A program made the translations under genes and the position numbers. Positions 1 through 7,775 of a stretch of DNA of 10,125 nucleotides are shown in pieces (within the stretch, counting starts at the first letter, position 1; every line of letters begins with the position of its first letter). Under the pieces are notes generated by a model. It was not told where the DNA came from. It saw only the letters and a list, made by a program, of their open reading frames with translations, and made no database searches. This DNA comes from Burkholderiaceae bacterium (GTDB lineage Bacteria; Pseudomonadota; Gammaproteobacteria; Burkholderiales; Burkholderiaceae). The stretch lies in the NCBI GenBank assembly GCA_022701845.1, contig JAKONS010000199.1, forward strand, positions 1 to 10,125. Reading direction: 5' to 3'.

Positions 1-570
1 CTGAAGGCGCGCCTGGGCGACGTCGACCGGCGCATCGCCGAGGCCCGCTCGGTGCTCGGCCCGAACCATCCGCGCACCCGCGCGGTGGTGGCCGAGCGCG
101 CCGAGGTGGCCGCCCGGCTGGCGCGCGAGGCGCGTGCCGCGGTGGGCAACCGCCGCCTCGACGTCGACCGCCTGGCCGGCCAGCAACGCGACGTGGAGCG
201 CCTGATCGAGGAGCGCCAGAAGAAGCTGCTGGAGCAGAAGGGCCAGCGCGACACGCTGCTGGCCTACCAGCGCCAGCGCGACGGCGCCGAGCGGGTCTAC
301 ACCGCGGCCACCCAGAAATACGACGACATCCTGATGGCCGGCAACATCAGCGCGGTCAACCTGACGGTGCTCCGCCAAGCCGAGACGCCGACCACGCCGT
401 CCAAGCCGCGCGTCACCAGCAGCCTGGCCGCCAGCCTGGTGGTGGGCCTGATCCTGGGCCTGTGCGCGGCGCTGCTGCTGGAGTTCGGCAACCGCCGGCT
501 GCGCAGCCGCGAAGACCTGGTGCGCGGCCTGCGGCTGCCGGTGCTGGGCCAGATCGGAATGGCGGGCTGA
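1..570 (+). CDS. epsF: Chain-length determinant protein EpsF (Wzz/GumC type), 3' part
   Basis: This is an inner-membrane co-polymerase that sets polysaccharide chain length with the Wzy polymerase and the EpsG ATPase. The frame is open from base 1, so the N-terminus and first membrane segment lie upstream; 189 residues are visible. They begin in a charged, Arg/Glu/Gln-rich coiled-coil region (about 1-105) containing the family motif LGPNHPRTR (residues 19-27). A proline-rich stretch follows with PTTPSKPRV (130-138), as is usual just before the second membrane helix (about 141-161, SLAASLVVGLILGLCAALLL). The protein ends in a short cytoplasmic tail, RLRSREDLVRGLRLPVLGQI, also usual for the family. 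No kinase domain is fused to it; that role falls to the next gene, 4 bp downstream. Full-length relatives run to about 450-500 residues, so more than half is missing. The assignment as EpsF rather than another Wzz-like protein rests on the EpsG and EpsL neighbours. Confidence 0.88.
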   Translation: MKARLGDVDRRIAEARSVLGPNHPRTRAVVAERAEVAARLAREARAAVGNRRLDVDRLAGQQRDVERLIEERQKKLLEQKGQRDTLLAYQRQRDGAERVYTAATQKYDDILMAGNISAVNLTVLRQAETPTTPSKPRVTSSLAASLVVGLILGLCAALLLEFGNRRLRSREDLVRGLRLPVLGQIGMAG

Positions 571-574
571 CGCG

Positions 575-1702
575 ATGAATCCCTTCGAGACCCCCGACAT
601 TCCCGAGGCCGACAAGGCCTTCCCGCCGGTCAAGCGCCCGGCTGCGCGCCCGCATGCGGTGCCGCCGCCGGTGATGCCGAAGTCCGCCGCCGTGGTGCCC
701 GACGTGGTCGCGGCCGACGACTTCGGCACCGATCTTGACGCGCCCCCCGCCGCGCCCCAGGCGCCGGCCGCGGCGCCCGACAAGATCGGCGACCGCTTCG
801 TGCACGCCGGCCTGCTCACCCACGACCAGGTGGCGCGGGTGGTGGAGCGCCAGCGCACCGCCGGCCTGCGGTTCGGCGAAGCCGCGGTGCAGCTGAAGCT
901 GCTGTCGCAGGCCGATGTGCAGTCGGTGCTGTCGCAGCAGTTCCGCTACGCCACCGGCGCCGGCCCGCGCACCGGGCTGGACCCGTCGCTGGCGATCGCG
1001 CTGGCGCCCTACAGCGCCGAGGCCGAGGCGGTGCGCCGGGTGCGCGCCGAGCTGTCGATCCGGCTGTCGGACCTGCCCAAGCTGGCGGTGGCCATCGTCA
1101 GTCCGGGCGAGGGCGAGGGCAAGAGCTACCTGGCCGCCAGCCTGGCGATCGCCTATTCGCAGATGGGCAAGCGCACCCTGCTGGTCAACGCCAACCTGCG
1201 CAGCAGCGGCCAGCGCGACTGGTTCGGCCTGAACCGGCAGGATGGCCTGTCGACCATGCTGGCTGGCCGCGCGCCGATCAGCGCCGGCGAGCCGGCGCCG
1301 GGCTTCCCGCTGCTGCATGTGATCGGTTCCGGCCCGCAGCCGCCGAACCCGCTGGAAATCCTGATCGAGCCGGCGCTGGAGCGCCTGCTGACCTCCTTCG
1401 CCGAGGACTTCGACGTGTTCATCGTCGACACGCCGGGCGCCAGCGTGTCGTCCGATGCGCAGGTGATCGCGCGCCAGGTCGGCCAGTGCCTGCTGGTGGG
1501 CCGCCAGCACGTGACCCGGCTGGAAGACCTGGAACGCACCCAGGCGCAGCTGGCGACCTCGGGCGCGCAGACGGTCGGCATCGTCTACAACACCTTCGAC
1601 GCCGGTGCCCGCGCGCCGGACAGCGGGCCCCAGGCCGCCGCCGCCCGCCCGCGCGCCGCCGCCAAGCCGGGCCTGCTGCGCCGATGGCTGCGCCGGAGCT
1701 GA
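575..1702 (+). CDS. epsG: EpsG, Wzc-like P-loop ATPase / tyrosine-kinase family protein of EPS chain-length control
   Basis: This 375-residue protein is the cytoplasmic partner of EpsF. Residues 1-68 are a Pro/Ala-rich linker. Residues 69-125 resemble the MshEN/type II secretion ATPase N-terminal fold (two repeats around GDRFVHAGLLTHDQV and LLSQADVQSVL), as is common in EpsG proteins. The MinD/ParA-like kinase domain follows: Walker A GEGEGKS (178-184), Walker A' LLVNANLR (202-209), GLSTMLAGR (224-232), GPQPPNPLEIL (253-263) and Walker B VFIVDTP (281-287). Two things are odd. The Walker A' acidic residues usual in BY-kinases (pattern D-x-D) are both Asn here (N205, N207). The C-terminus (345-375) is Ala/Pro/Arg-rich, ends LLRRWLRRS and has no tyrosine cluster, so autophosphorylation on a Tyr tail is unlikely. 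ATG 575 lies 4 bp after the epsF stop; no strong ribosome-binding site is visible, which suggests coupling. The family is clear; kinase activity is uncertain. Confidence 0.88.
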   Translation: MNPFETPDIPEADKAFPPVKRPAARPHAVPPPVMPKSAAVVPDVVAADDFGTDLDAPPAAPQAPAAAPDKIGDRFVHAGLLTHDQVARVVERQRTAGLRFGEAAVQLKLLSQADVQSVLSQQFRYATGAGPRTGLDPSLAIALAPYSAEAEAVRRVRAELSIRLSDLPKLAVAIVSPGEGEGKSYLAASLAIAYSQMGKRTLLVNANLRSSGQRDWFGLNRQDGLSTMLAGRAPISAGEPAPGFPLLHVIGSGPQPPNPLEILIEPALERLLTSFAEDFDVFIVDTPGASVSSDAQVIARQVGQCLLVGRQHVTRLEDLERTQAQLATSGAQTVGIVYNTFDAGARAPDSGPQAAAARPRAAAKPGLLRRWLRRS

Positions 1703-3030
1703 AACCGGTCGACCGGCCCGGCCGCACCGGCCGACGTCTGCTGCTCGACTCGTTCGCCTCGCTGTTCGACCAGGGCCTGCTGTCGGCGCTGAACCTGGCG
1801 CTGGGGCTGGTGCTGATCCGCCTGGCCACCAAGGAGCACTACGGGCTGTACGCGCAGCTCTATGTGGCCGGCATCTTCACCGCCACCCTGCTGGAATCGC
1901 TGGTCACCGGGCCGCTGACCACGCTGGCGCCGGGCCTCGACGACGAGCGCCGCCGGGCGCTGCTCGGCCATCTCGACCGCTACCAGCGGCGGCTGGCCGC
2001 GGCGCTGGCGGCGGCCTCGGGCGTGGTGACCGCGGTGGTGGTGGGCTGGCTGCAGCTGGATGCGCATCCGGTGCTGCTGGGCATCGCCTTTTCCATCTAC
2101 GTGTGGGCCGGCGCGCTGCGGGAATTCGGCCGCAGCGTGGGTTTCATCGAAGGCCGCGCGCGCGCTGTGCTGCGCATGGACGGCTGGTACGCGGTGGCGG
2201 TGGCGATCGGCATCGGCGCGCTGGCGGCGGCCGGTGCGATGAGCCTGCCGGCGGTGATGCTGGTGCTGGGCCTGGCCAACCTGGCGGCGCTCTCGCTGCG
2301 CCCGCTCGACGGCGGCGACGGCAGGCTGGGCCACAGGGAAGCGATCGCGGCGGTGTGGGCACGCGGCAAATGGGCGCTGCCCGGCGCGCTGATGGCCTGG
2401 CTCACCAACTACAGCTATCTCTACCTGGCGGCACTCTGGCTGGGCCTGGACGCGTCGGCCGACCTGAACGCCTCGCGGCTGCTGCTGATGCCGCTGTCGC
2501 TGTGCGTGCTGGCCTGGTCGCGGGTGGCGCGGCCGCACATGACCCGGCTCCTGAAACAGCGCGAGATGCGCGCGCTCGACCGCTACACCCTGCTGTCGGT
2601 GGCCGGCGTCGAGCTGCTGAGCGTGGTCTACGGCGCGCTGCTGTGGGCGCTGCTGCCCTGGCTGGAGACCCATGTGCTGGGCGCCAAATATGCCGGGCTG
2701 GAGCCGCTGGTGCTGGCCTGGACGGTGTATTTCGCGCTGTACGGCGCGCGCTCGATCGGCTCCTCGCTGCTGACCAGCGGCGACCGCTACCGCATGCTGC
2801 TGGTGAGCGGCGCGATGTGCCTGGTGGTGGTGCTGGTGGCCACCAGCTATGCGGTGCCGCGCTGGGGCGTGTGGGGCGCGGTGGCGGCGCTGGCGCTGGT
2901 CGAGCTGCTGGATCTGCTGCTGATCTGGGCGGTGCTGCTGCCGAGCGCGCGGCGCGACGCGATGCGCACGCCGGCCGAGCCGCCGTCCGCCTCGCCATCG
3001 CCATCGCCCGCCACGGCGTCCGGAGCCTGA
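1684..3030 (+). CDS. Wzx-type polysaccharide flippase (MOP superfamily)
   Basis: This is a 448-residue polytopic inner-membrane protein, probably the flippase that moves the lipid-linked EPS repeat unit to the periplasmic face. The sequence shows a basic N-terminus, then a first helix region GLLSALNLALGLVLIRLAT (31-49) followed by EHYGLYAQLY, the usual Wzx pattern of a helix and then a Gly-Leu-Tyr segment. About ten to twelve hydrophobic segments follow up to residue 420. Basic loops (GRARAVLR 157-164; SRVARPHMTRLLKQREMR 279-296) fit the cytoplasmic side. A Ser/Pro/Ala-rich tail (430-448) has low complexity and no evident role. The frame is open well upstream, but ATG 1684 is the first start that leaves only a short overlap (19 bp) with epsG and puts the first helix at a normal distance. 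Position between EpsG and a glycosyltransferase/Wzy pair supports the Wzx call; it is based on topology and context more than on a diagnostic motif. Confidence 0.82.
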   Translation: MAAPELKPVDRPGRTGRRLLLDSFASLFDQGLLSALNLALGLVLIRLATKEHYGLYAQLYVAGIFTATLLESLVTGPLTTLAPGLDDERRRALLGHLDRYQRRLAAALAAASGVVTAVVVGWLQLDAHPVLLGIAFSIYVWAGALREFGRSVGFIEGRARAVLRMDGWYAVAVAIGIGALAAAGAMSLPAVMLVLGLANLAALSLRPLDGGDGRLGHREAIAAVWARGKWALPGALMAWLTNYSYLYLAALWLGLDASADLNASRLLLMPLSLCVLAWSRVARPHMTRLLKQREMRALDRYTLLSVAGVELLSVVYGALLWALLPWLETHVLGAKYAGLEPLVLAWTVYFALYGARSIGSSLLTSGDRYRMLLVSGAMCLVVVLVATSYAVPRWGVWGAVAALALVELLDLLLIWAVLLPSARRDAMRTPAEPPSASPSPSPATASGA

Positions 3031-3032
3031 CG

Positions 3033-3986
3033 ATGAGCGCGCTCCCGCTGCCCGCGACCGACGACGACGACCTGCCGCAGGTCAGCGTCTGCATCTGCAC
3101 CTTCAAGCGGCCGGCCCTGCTGGCGGTGCTGCTGGCCGAGCTGGAGCGGCAGATCGGGCCGCACGCCGGGGTGGAATTCGTGGTGGCCGACAACGACCCG
3201 GCGCATTCGGCGCGCGAGGTGCTGGCGGCCTGGTCGGCCCGGCTGCCGCTGCGCGCGCTGGAGGTGCCGGTGCCCAACATCGCCGCGGCCCGCAACGCGG
3301 TGGTGGGCGCGGCGCGCGCGCCCTGGCTGGCCTTCATCGACGACGACGAGTCGCCCGACCCGGGCTGGCTCGACACCCTGCGCGCGGCGCAGCGGGCGCA
3401 TGCGGCCGACGCGGTGTTCGCGCCGGTGCTGCCGCGCTACCTGCCCGGCATGCCCGACTGGCTGCGCCTGGGCGGCTTCTTCGACCGGCCGCGTTTCGCC
3501 ACCGGCACCCGCATCGGCACCCGCGATGCGCGCACCGGCAACGTGCTGCTGCGCGCCGCCACCGTGCGGTCGCTGGGCGCGGCGCCGTTCGACGTGGCCT
3601 TCGGCCGTACCGGCGCCGAGGACACGGTGCTGTTTCGCACGCTGCTGGCGCGCGGTGCGGTGTTCGTGTGGTGCGACGAGGCCACGGTGCAGGAAGAAGT
3701 GCCGCTGGCGCGTGCCACCGCGGCCTGGCTGCTGCGCCGGTCCTACCGGCTGGGGCAGACCTACATGGTGTCGGAGATCCACGAACTGCGCGGTACCGCC
3801 TGGGCGCTGCGCGCCGGCACGCTGGGCCTGCGCGCGCTGGCGCAGTTGCTGGTGGCCGCCACGCTGGCCGCGGCGCTGTTCGCGTTCTCGCGCATCCGAT
3901 CCTTCCGCTGGCTGCGCACGACCTGCGGGCAGCTCGGCAAACTCAGCGCCCTGGCGGGCCATCGCTACCATGAATACGGCGGTTGA
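3033..3986 (+). CDS. Family 2 glycosyltransferase (GT-A fold)
   Basis: This 317-residue enzyme is predicted to transfer a sugar from a nucleotide-sugar donor to the growing lipid-linked repeat unit at the cytoplasmic face. GT2 landmarks in order are: VSVCICTFKRPALL (17-30), the nucleotide-binding first strand; VVADNDPA (50-57), the first acidic pair; NIAAARNAVV (82-91); IDDDESPDPGWL (102-113), holding the metal-binding D-x-D; RTGNVLLR (167-174); and GAEDTVLFRTL (194-204), with the ED pair typical of the catalytic-base position. A basic helical region, AWLLRRSYRLGQTY (231-244), and one hydrophobic stretch (about 266-286) suggest membrane attachment through the C-terminus. The ATG is 2 bp after the flippase stop and has a CGGAG ribosome-binding site at 3021-3025 with 7-nt spacing, which decides the start. 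The donor sugar and linkage cannot be read from the sequence. Confidence 0.9.
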   Translation: MSALPLPATDDDDLPQVSVCICTFKRPALLAVLLAELERQIGPHAGVEFVVADNDPAHSAREVLAAWSARLPLRALEVPVPNIAAARNAVVGAARAPWLAFIDDDESPDPGWLDTLRAAQRAHAADAVFAPVLPRYLPGMPDWLRLGGFFDRPRFATGTRIGTRDARTGNVLLRAATVRSLGAAPFDVAFGRTGAEDTVLFRTLLARGAVFVWCDEATVQEEVPLARATAAWLLRRSYRLGQTYMVSEIHELRGTAWALRAGTLGLRALAQLLVAATLAAALFAFSRIRSFRWLRTTCGQLGKLSALAGHRYHEYGG

Positions 3987-5361
3987 CAACTACGGCCCCG
4001 GCGCCGGCGACGCCGCGCACAGCGGCATCGCCGGTCCGCGTGAGCGCTGGCTGATCCGTGCGCTGGTGGCGGCGAGCTTCATCTTCTGCTTCCTGCCGTC
4101 GAACTTCCGCTGGTCGATCGACGACCTCGACTACGACTTCTCGCAGGGATCGATCTTCACCCAGATCGAATTCGGCTCGATCTTCCTGGCCGGCGCCTGG
4201 CTGGCCTGGCGCCATCCGCAGTGGACGATCCTGCGGCTGCGCCGCTCGAACCTGTTCCTGCTCGGCTTCGTGCTGTTCGCGCTGGGCTCGGCGGCCTGGT
4301 CGGGCTATCCGGTGGTGACGCTCAAGCGCGGCTCGCAACTGGCCGGCTTCTTCCTGGTGGGCCTGGCCATCGCGCCGCCGGTGGGCGGCTCGCGGCAGGT
4401 GCTGGAAGTGCTGATGGGCACGCTCACCCTGCTGCTGGTGATCTCGCTGTTCGTGGTGGTGCTGAACCCGCGGGTCGGCATCGACACCCAGCTGGGCAAC
4501 GCCTGGCGCGGCCTGTTCCTGCAGAAGAACACCACCGGCCAGGCGGCGGCGATCTGCGCCTTGCTGTGGCTGCGCGAATGCATCGACCCCCGGCGCCTGC
4601 CGCGTTCGGTGTGCGCCGGCGCGCTGCTGTTCAGCCTGGGCATGCTGGTGATGGCCAAGAGCAGCACCTCGCTGCTGGTGTTCTGCATCGGCGCGGCGCT
4701 CTACCTGGGCATGCGCCGGCAGTACCTCACCCTGCGCCAGCCCGGCTGGGTGCTGGGCCTGGCGGCGCTGGCGGCGATCGCGCTGGCGGTGCATGTGTTC
4801 CACCTGGTGACCGGCCGGCTGCCGACCTGGGACGACATCGCCGGCAACATCGGCGCGCTGTTCGGCAAGAGCTCCGACCTCACCGGCCGCACCGACATCT
4901 GGCAGATGGTGCTGACCGAGGCGCAGCGCCACCCGGTGCTGGGCACCGGCTACGGCGGCTTCTGGCTGGGCGAGGGCGGGCCGTCGCAGTACATCGCCGA
5001 CTACCTCTACTGGACGCCGCTGCAGTCGCACAACGGCTACCTGGACGTGGTCAACGAGCTGGGCCTGGTGGGCCTGGGGCTGGCGCTGTGCGTGTTCGCG
5101 CGGCATGCGGTGCTGCTGGGCCGGCTGCTGCAGATCGACCGGGAGGAGGGCGCGATGCACTGCGTGTTCTTCGTGCTGCTGCTGATCGCCAACACCACCG
5201 AGAGCGAGCTGTTCCGCGGCGCGCTGTTCTACAACATCCTGTTCTTCTACTCGGCCGGCAGCGTCTCCTCGCAGGTGGCGATGGCGCAGTACCGGCCGCC
5301 GGAAGACACCCCGGCCGCGGTCCCGACCCCGGTCGGCATGGCACGAAGGACCATCCGATGA
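3970..5361 (+). CDS. Wzy-type polysaccharide polymerase (O-antigen ligase/polymerase family)
   Basis: This 463-residue polytopic inner-membrane protein is predicted to join EPS repeat units in the periplasm, under EpsF/EpsG control. Many hydrophobic helices are visible (for example 28-42, 66-80, 94-106, 124-137, 148-165, 215-228, 232-247, 259-279, 364-377, 397-407, 417-430). The Wzy_C-type motifs are present in order: WRGLFLQKNTTG (179-190), LTGRTDIWQ (304-312), HPVLGTGYGGFW (321-332) and SHNGYLDVVNELGLVG (353-368). The large loop between about 280 and 360 is the expected periplasmic loop. ATG 3970 overlaps the glycosyltransferase end by 17 bp; the frame continues upstream only as a shadow of that gene, and no strong ribosome-binding site is seen, so translation is probably coupled. 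A WaaL-type O-antigen ligase has the same fold and cannot be excluded by motif, but a flippase/GT/EpsFG operon favours a polymerase. Confidence 0.88.
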   Translation: MNTAVDNYGPGAGDAAHSGIAGPRERWLIRALVAASFIFCFLPSNFRWSIDDLDYDFSQGSIFTQIEFGSIFLAGAWLAWRHPQWTILRLRRSNLFLLGFVLFALGSAAWSGYPVVTLKRGSQLAGFFLVGLAIAPPVGGSRQVLEVLMGTLTLLLVISLFVVVLNPRVGIDTQLGNAWRGLFLQKNTTGQAAAICALLWLRECIDPRRLPRSVCAGALLFSLGMLVMAKSSTSLLVFCIGAALYLGMRRQYLTLRQPGWVLGLAALAAIALAVHVFHLVTGRLPTWDDIAGNIGALFGKSSDLTGRTDIWQMVLTEAQRHPVLGTGYGGFWLGEGGPSQYIADYLYWTPLQSHNGYLDVVNELGLVGLGLALCVFARHAVLLGRLLQIDREEGAMHCVFFVLLLIANTTESELFRGALFYNILFFYSAGSVSSQVAMAQYRPPEDTPAAVPTPVGMARRTIR

Positions 5362-7775
5362 GGCTCGCCGCCCTGCTTCGCGCGACACGCGCCTTCCTGC
5401 TGCTGGCCCTCCTGCTGCCGGTTTTGCTCGGCACCGCCGCCGCGCAGGCGCAGCCGGTGGTGCCGCCGGCCACCTTCGTCTCCGACGCCGCGGGCGTGCC
5501 CTTTTTCCGCTTCGCGGTGGACGAGGACGCGCTGGCGGGCGCCCCCGACCGTTCGGCGATGAACCGCCCGCTCGACGCGGCCGCGCGCATCGCCGCGCAC
5601 GGCGGCCACCTGGTGGCGGTGGGCGCAGACGGCAGGCCCGGCACCGCCGACGACCAGCGGGTGCGGCTGTTCGGGGTGAACCTGTCGTTCGCCGCCAACT
5701 TCCCGTCGGACCGCGACGCGACGCGGCTGGCCAAGCGGCTGCGCAAGCTGGGTTTCAACGCGGTGCGCCTGCACCACATGGACACCTTCCCCGACACCCG
5801 CGCCAACCCGCCGCGCAGCGTGCTGCTGCCGGGGCCGTTCCCCACCTTCAACCCCGACGCGCTGATGCGCCTGCGCCACCTGATCGGCGTGCTGGCGGCC
5901 GAGGGCCTGTATGTGGACCTGAACCTGCGGGTGGGCTATCGCTTCCGGCCCGGCATCGACCAGGTGCCGCCGATGGACGGCGGCGCGGCATCGGCGCCCT
6001 ACACCTCGCCGCTCTACATGTACACCCCGCGCATGGTGGAGCTGCAGGAGCGCTACGCCCGCGGCCTGGTGCGCGCCCTGGGGCTGCGCGCCAACCCGGC
6101 GCTGGCGCTGGTCGAGGTGAGCAACGAATCGTCGCTGCTGGCGGCCTGGCGCCGGCGCGAGTGGAGCGCCGCGGTGCCGCGCGCCTACGAGCCCGAGCTG
6201 CGCGGCCAGTGGGCGCGCTGGGCGGTGGCGCGCTACGGCTCGGCGGCGGCGGCCTGCAAGGCCTGGGGCGGCTGCCCGCAGGCCGACGGCCCGATCGACC
6301 TGCCGATGCCCGGCGACGACCAGGCGGTGCCCGGCAAGCTGGGCCGGCTGCAGGACAAGATCGACCGCCACGCCCGCGACCTGGCCCGCCAGTGGTGGGG
6401 CAGCGGCACCGCGCAGGCGCAGGAGGCCGAACCCACCGGCCGGCCGCGCCGCACCCGCGACTTCCTGCTGTTCCTGGCCGACACCGACCGCGCCTATTTC
6501 GAGCGCATGCGTCGCGCGGTGCACGAGGAGACCGATGCGCTGGTGCCGGTCACCGGCACCCAGATGGACTACGGCGGCCCGCTCACCCACGACGCCAGCG
6601 TCAACATGGACTGGCTCGACACCCACTACTACGGCGACCATCCGGATTTCCCCGGCGACGACTGGAACCCGCTGAACTGGCGCATCCGCGACAGCTCGCC
6701 GGCGGCACCGCCGCAGCTCGACCGCATGCTGGTGATGTCGTACTGGCGCGATGCCGCCAAGCCCTTCGTGGCCAGCGAGGTCAGCGTGCCGTTTCCCAAC
6801 CGGCAGGGCGGCATGGGCGCGCCGATCCTGGCCGCCTTTGCCGCGCAGCAGGACTGGGACGGCCTGTTCCTGTTCGACTATGCCGACGGCGACATCTGGA
6901 ACGACGTGCCGGTCAGCTTCACCCTGTCGGGCGACTGGGGCCGCTATGCGATGGTGGGCGCGGCCGCGCAGCTGTTCCGCCTGCCGCTGGTGCCGGCGCT
7001 GCCGGCGGCGCCGCCGATCGGCCTGCCGCTGACCGGCCGCCTGGGCATTGCCGCCGATGCCGACCGCTGGGCCATGGACGCCTGGCTGAAGCAGCGCACC
7101 GGCGTCGCGCCGGAGATGGCGCTGCAGCGGCAGATCAGCGTGTCGACCCGCGCCACCGGCTGGCAGCCGGTGCCCGCTGCGCCGGCCGCCACCCCGGCGC
7201 TCGAATCCGACCGCGGCCGCGGCACGCTGCTGCTGCGCGCTGCGCAGGCGCGCGGCTTCTTCGGCAACGTGGGCGCCGGCCAGTCGCTGGGCGACGCCTC
7301 GGCGCAGCTGAGCCTGCGGGTGGCCGGCGCCGGGCCGAAGGAAAACCGCGGCATGGCCAGCGTGCTGCTGACCAGCCTGGACAACCGGCCGCTGGCCGAT
7401 GCGCGCCAGCTGCTGGTGTCGGTCTCGGGCGCGGTGCGCGGCACCCAGCCGGGCTCGCTGCCGAAGCGGCCGGTCGACCTGGTGCCCTACAAGGGCGACC
7501 GCGCCTTCTGGACCTTCGAGCCCGATCCGGCCTCGCCCGGCCAGCCCTCGGGCTCGCGCGACGCCACCGGGCCGGTGTGGGTGGAGCGGGTGCCGGCCGA
7601 GCTGCGCTTCGCCAGCAGCGCGAAGGCGGCCACGGTGTATCCGCTGGACGGCGCCGGGCGCCGCCTGGCCGCGCTGCGCGCCGACCAGGTGAAGGTGGAG
7701 GGCGGCCAGGTGCGCCTGCCGATCCAGGCGGAATCCGGCCAGGCCAGCCTCTGGTACGAGGTGGTCCTGCAGTGA
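5358..7775 (+). CDS. Secreted glycoside hydrolase, clan GH-A (cellulase/GH5-like), EPS-associated
   Basis: This is an 805-residue exported enzyme. A signal peptide is clear: basic start, hydrophobic core about 12-25, likely cleavage after TAAAQA near residue 31. The catalytic (beta/alpha)8 region spans roughly 40-540: RLFGVNLSF (103-111), LGFNAVRLHHMD (131-142), LYVDLNLRVGY (184-194), VEVSNESSLL (252-261) with probable acid/base N256-E257, GQWARWAVARYG (283-294), MDWLDTHYYGDHP (417-429) and FVASEVSVPFP (470-480) with probable nucleophile E474, then WDGLFLFDYADGD (500-512). Residues about 560-805 look beta-rich and hold no motif I recognise. The ATG overlaps the polymerase stop (ATGA) and has AAGGA at 5346-5350 with 7-nt spacing. 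By analogy with PslG, AlgL or BcsZ, hydrolases or lyases within polysaccharide operons, it may clear or trim periplasmic polymer. The substrate, and the exact GH family (GH5 or another clan A family), are inferred loosely. Confidence 0.82.
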   Translation: MRLAALLRATRAFLLLALLLPVLLGTAAAQAQPVVPPATFVSDAAGVPFFRFAVDEDALAGAPDRSAMNRPLDAAARIAAHGGHLVAVGADGRPGTADDQRVRLFGVNLSFAANFPSDRDATRLAKRLRKLGFNAVRLHHMDTFPDTRANPPRSVLLPGPFPTFNPDALMRLRHLIGVLAAEGLYVDLNLRVGYRFRPGIDQVPPMDGGAASAPYTSPLYMYTPRMVELQERYARGLVRALGLRANPALALVEVSNESSLLAAWRRREWSAAVPRAYEPELRGQWARWAVARYGSAAAACKAWGGCPQADGPIDLPMPGDDQAVPGKLGRLQDKIDRHARDLARQWWGSGTAQAQEAEPTGRPRRTRDFLLFLADTDRAYFERMRRAVHEETDALVPVTGTQMDYGGPLTHDASVNMDWLDTHYYGDHPDFPGDDWNPLNWRIRDSSPAAPPQLDRMLVMSYWRDAAKPFVASEVSVPFPNRQGGMGAPILAAFAAQQDWDGLFLFDYADGDIWNDVPVSFTLSGDWGRYAMVGAAAQLFRLPLVPALPAAPPIGLPLTGRLGIAADADRWAMDAWLKQRTGVAPEMALQRQISVSTRATGWQPVPAAPAATPALESDRGRGTLLLRAAQARGFFGNVGAGQSLGDASAQLSLRVAGAGPKENRGMASVLLTSLDNRPLADARQLLVSVSGAVRGTQPGSLPKRPVDLVPYKGDRAFWTFEPDPASPGQPSGSRDATGPVWVERVPAELRFASSAKAATVYPLDGAGRRLAALRADQVKVEGGQVRLPIQAESGQASLWYEVVLQ
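7758..7764 (+). promoter_or_regulatory. Ribosome-binding site deciding the epsL start
   Basis: GAGGTGG lies inside the last codons of the hydrolase gene. It is 7 nt before GTG 7772 but 16 nt before the in-frame ATG 7781. Spacing therefore favours the GTG start, whose first bases also overlap the upstream stop (GTGA). Confidence 0.55.

Noticed and set aside
413..1510. Long minus-strand open frame over epsF/epsG
   Set aside because: Its product is rich in Arg, Gln, Ala and His with no domain. It is the mirror of the strongly GC-biased third codon position of the real + strand genes.
2992..3009. Three near-perfect copies of the hexamer TCGCCA at the flippase 3' end, considered as a phase-variation tract
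   Set aside because: A 6-bp unit cannot shift the frame, copy number is low, and it only encodes a Ser-Pro tail.
1605..3032. Upstream extension of the glycosyltransferase frame through the flippase gene
   Set aside because: The extension is Ala/Gly/Arg low-complexity sequence; the GT2 domain begins just after ATG 3033, which has its own ribosome-binding site.
4221..5357. Upstream extension of the hydrolase frame into the polymerase gene
   Set aside because: The extension is low-complexity sequence; a clear signal peptide starts at ATG 5358 behind an AAGGA site.
3943..5388. 481-codon minus-strand open frame opposite the polymerase gene
   Set aside because: It is a low-complexity Gln/Arg/His/Ala product lying exactly opposite a gene with clear Wzy motifs.
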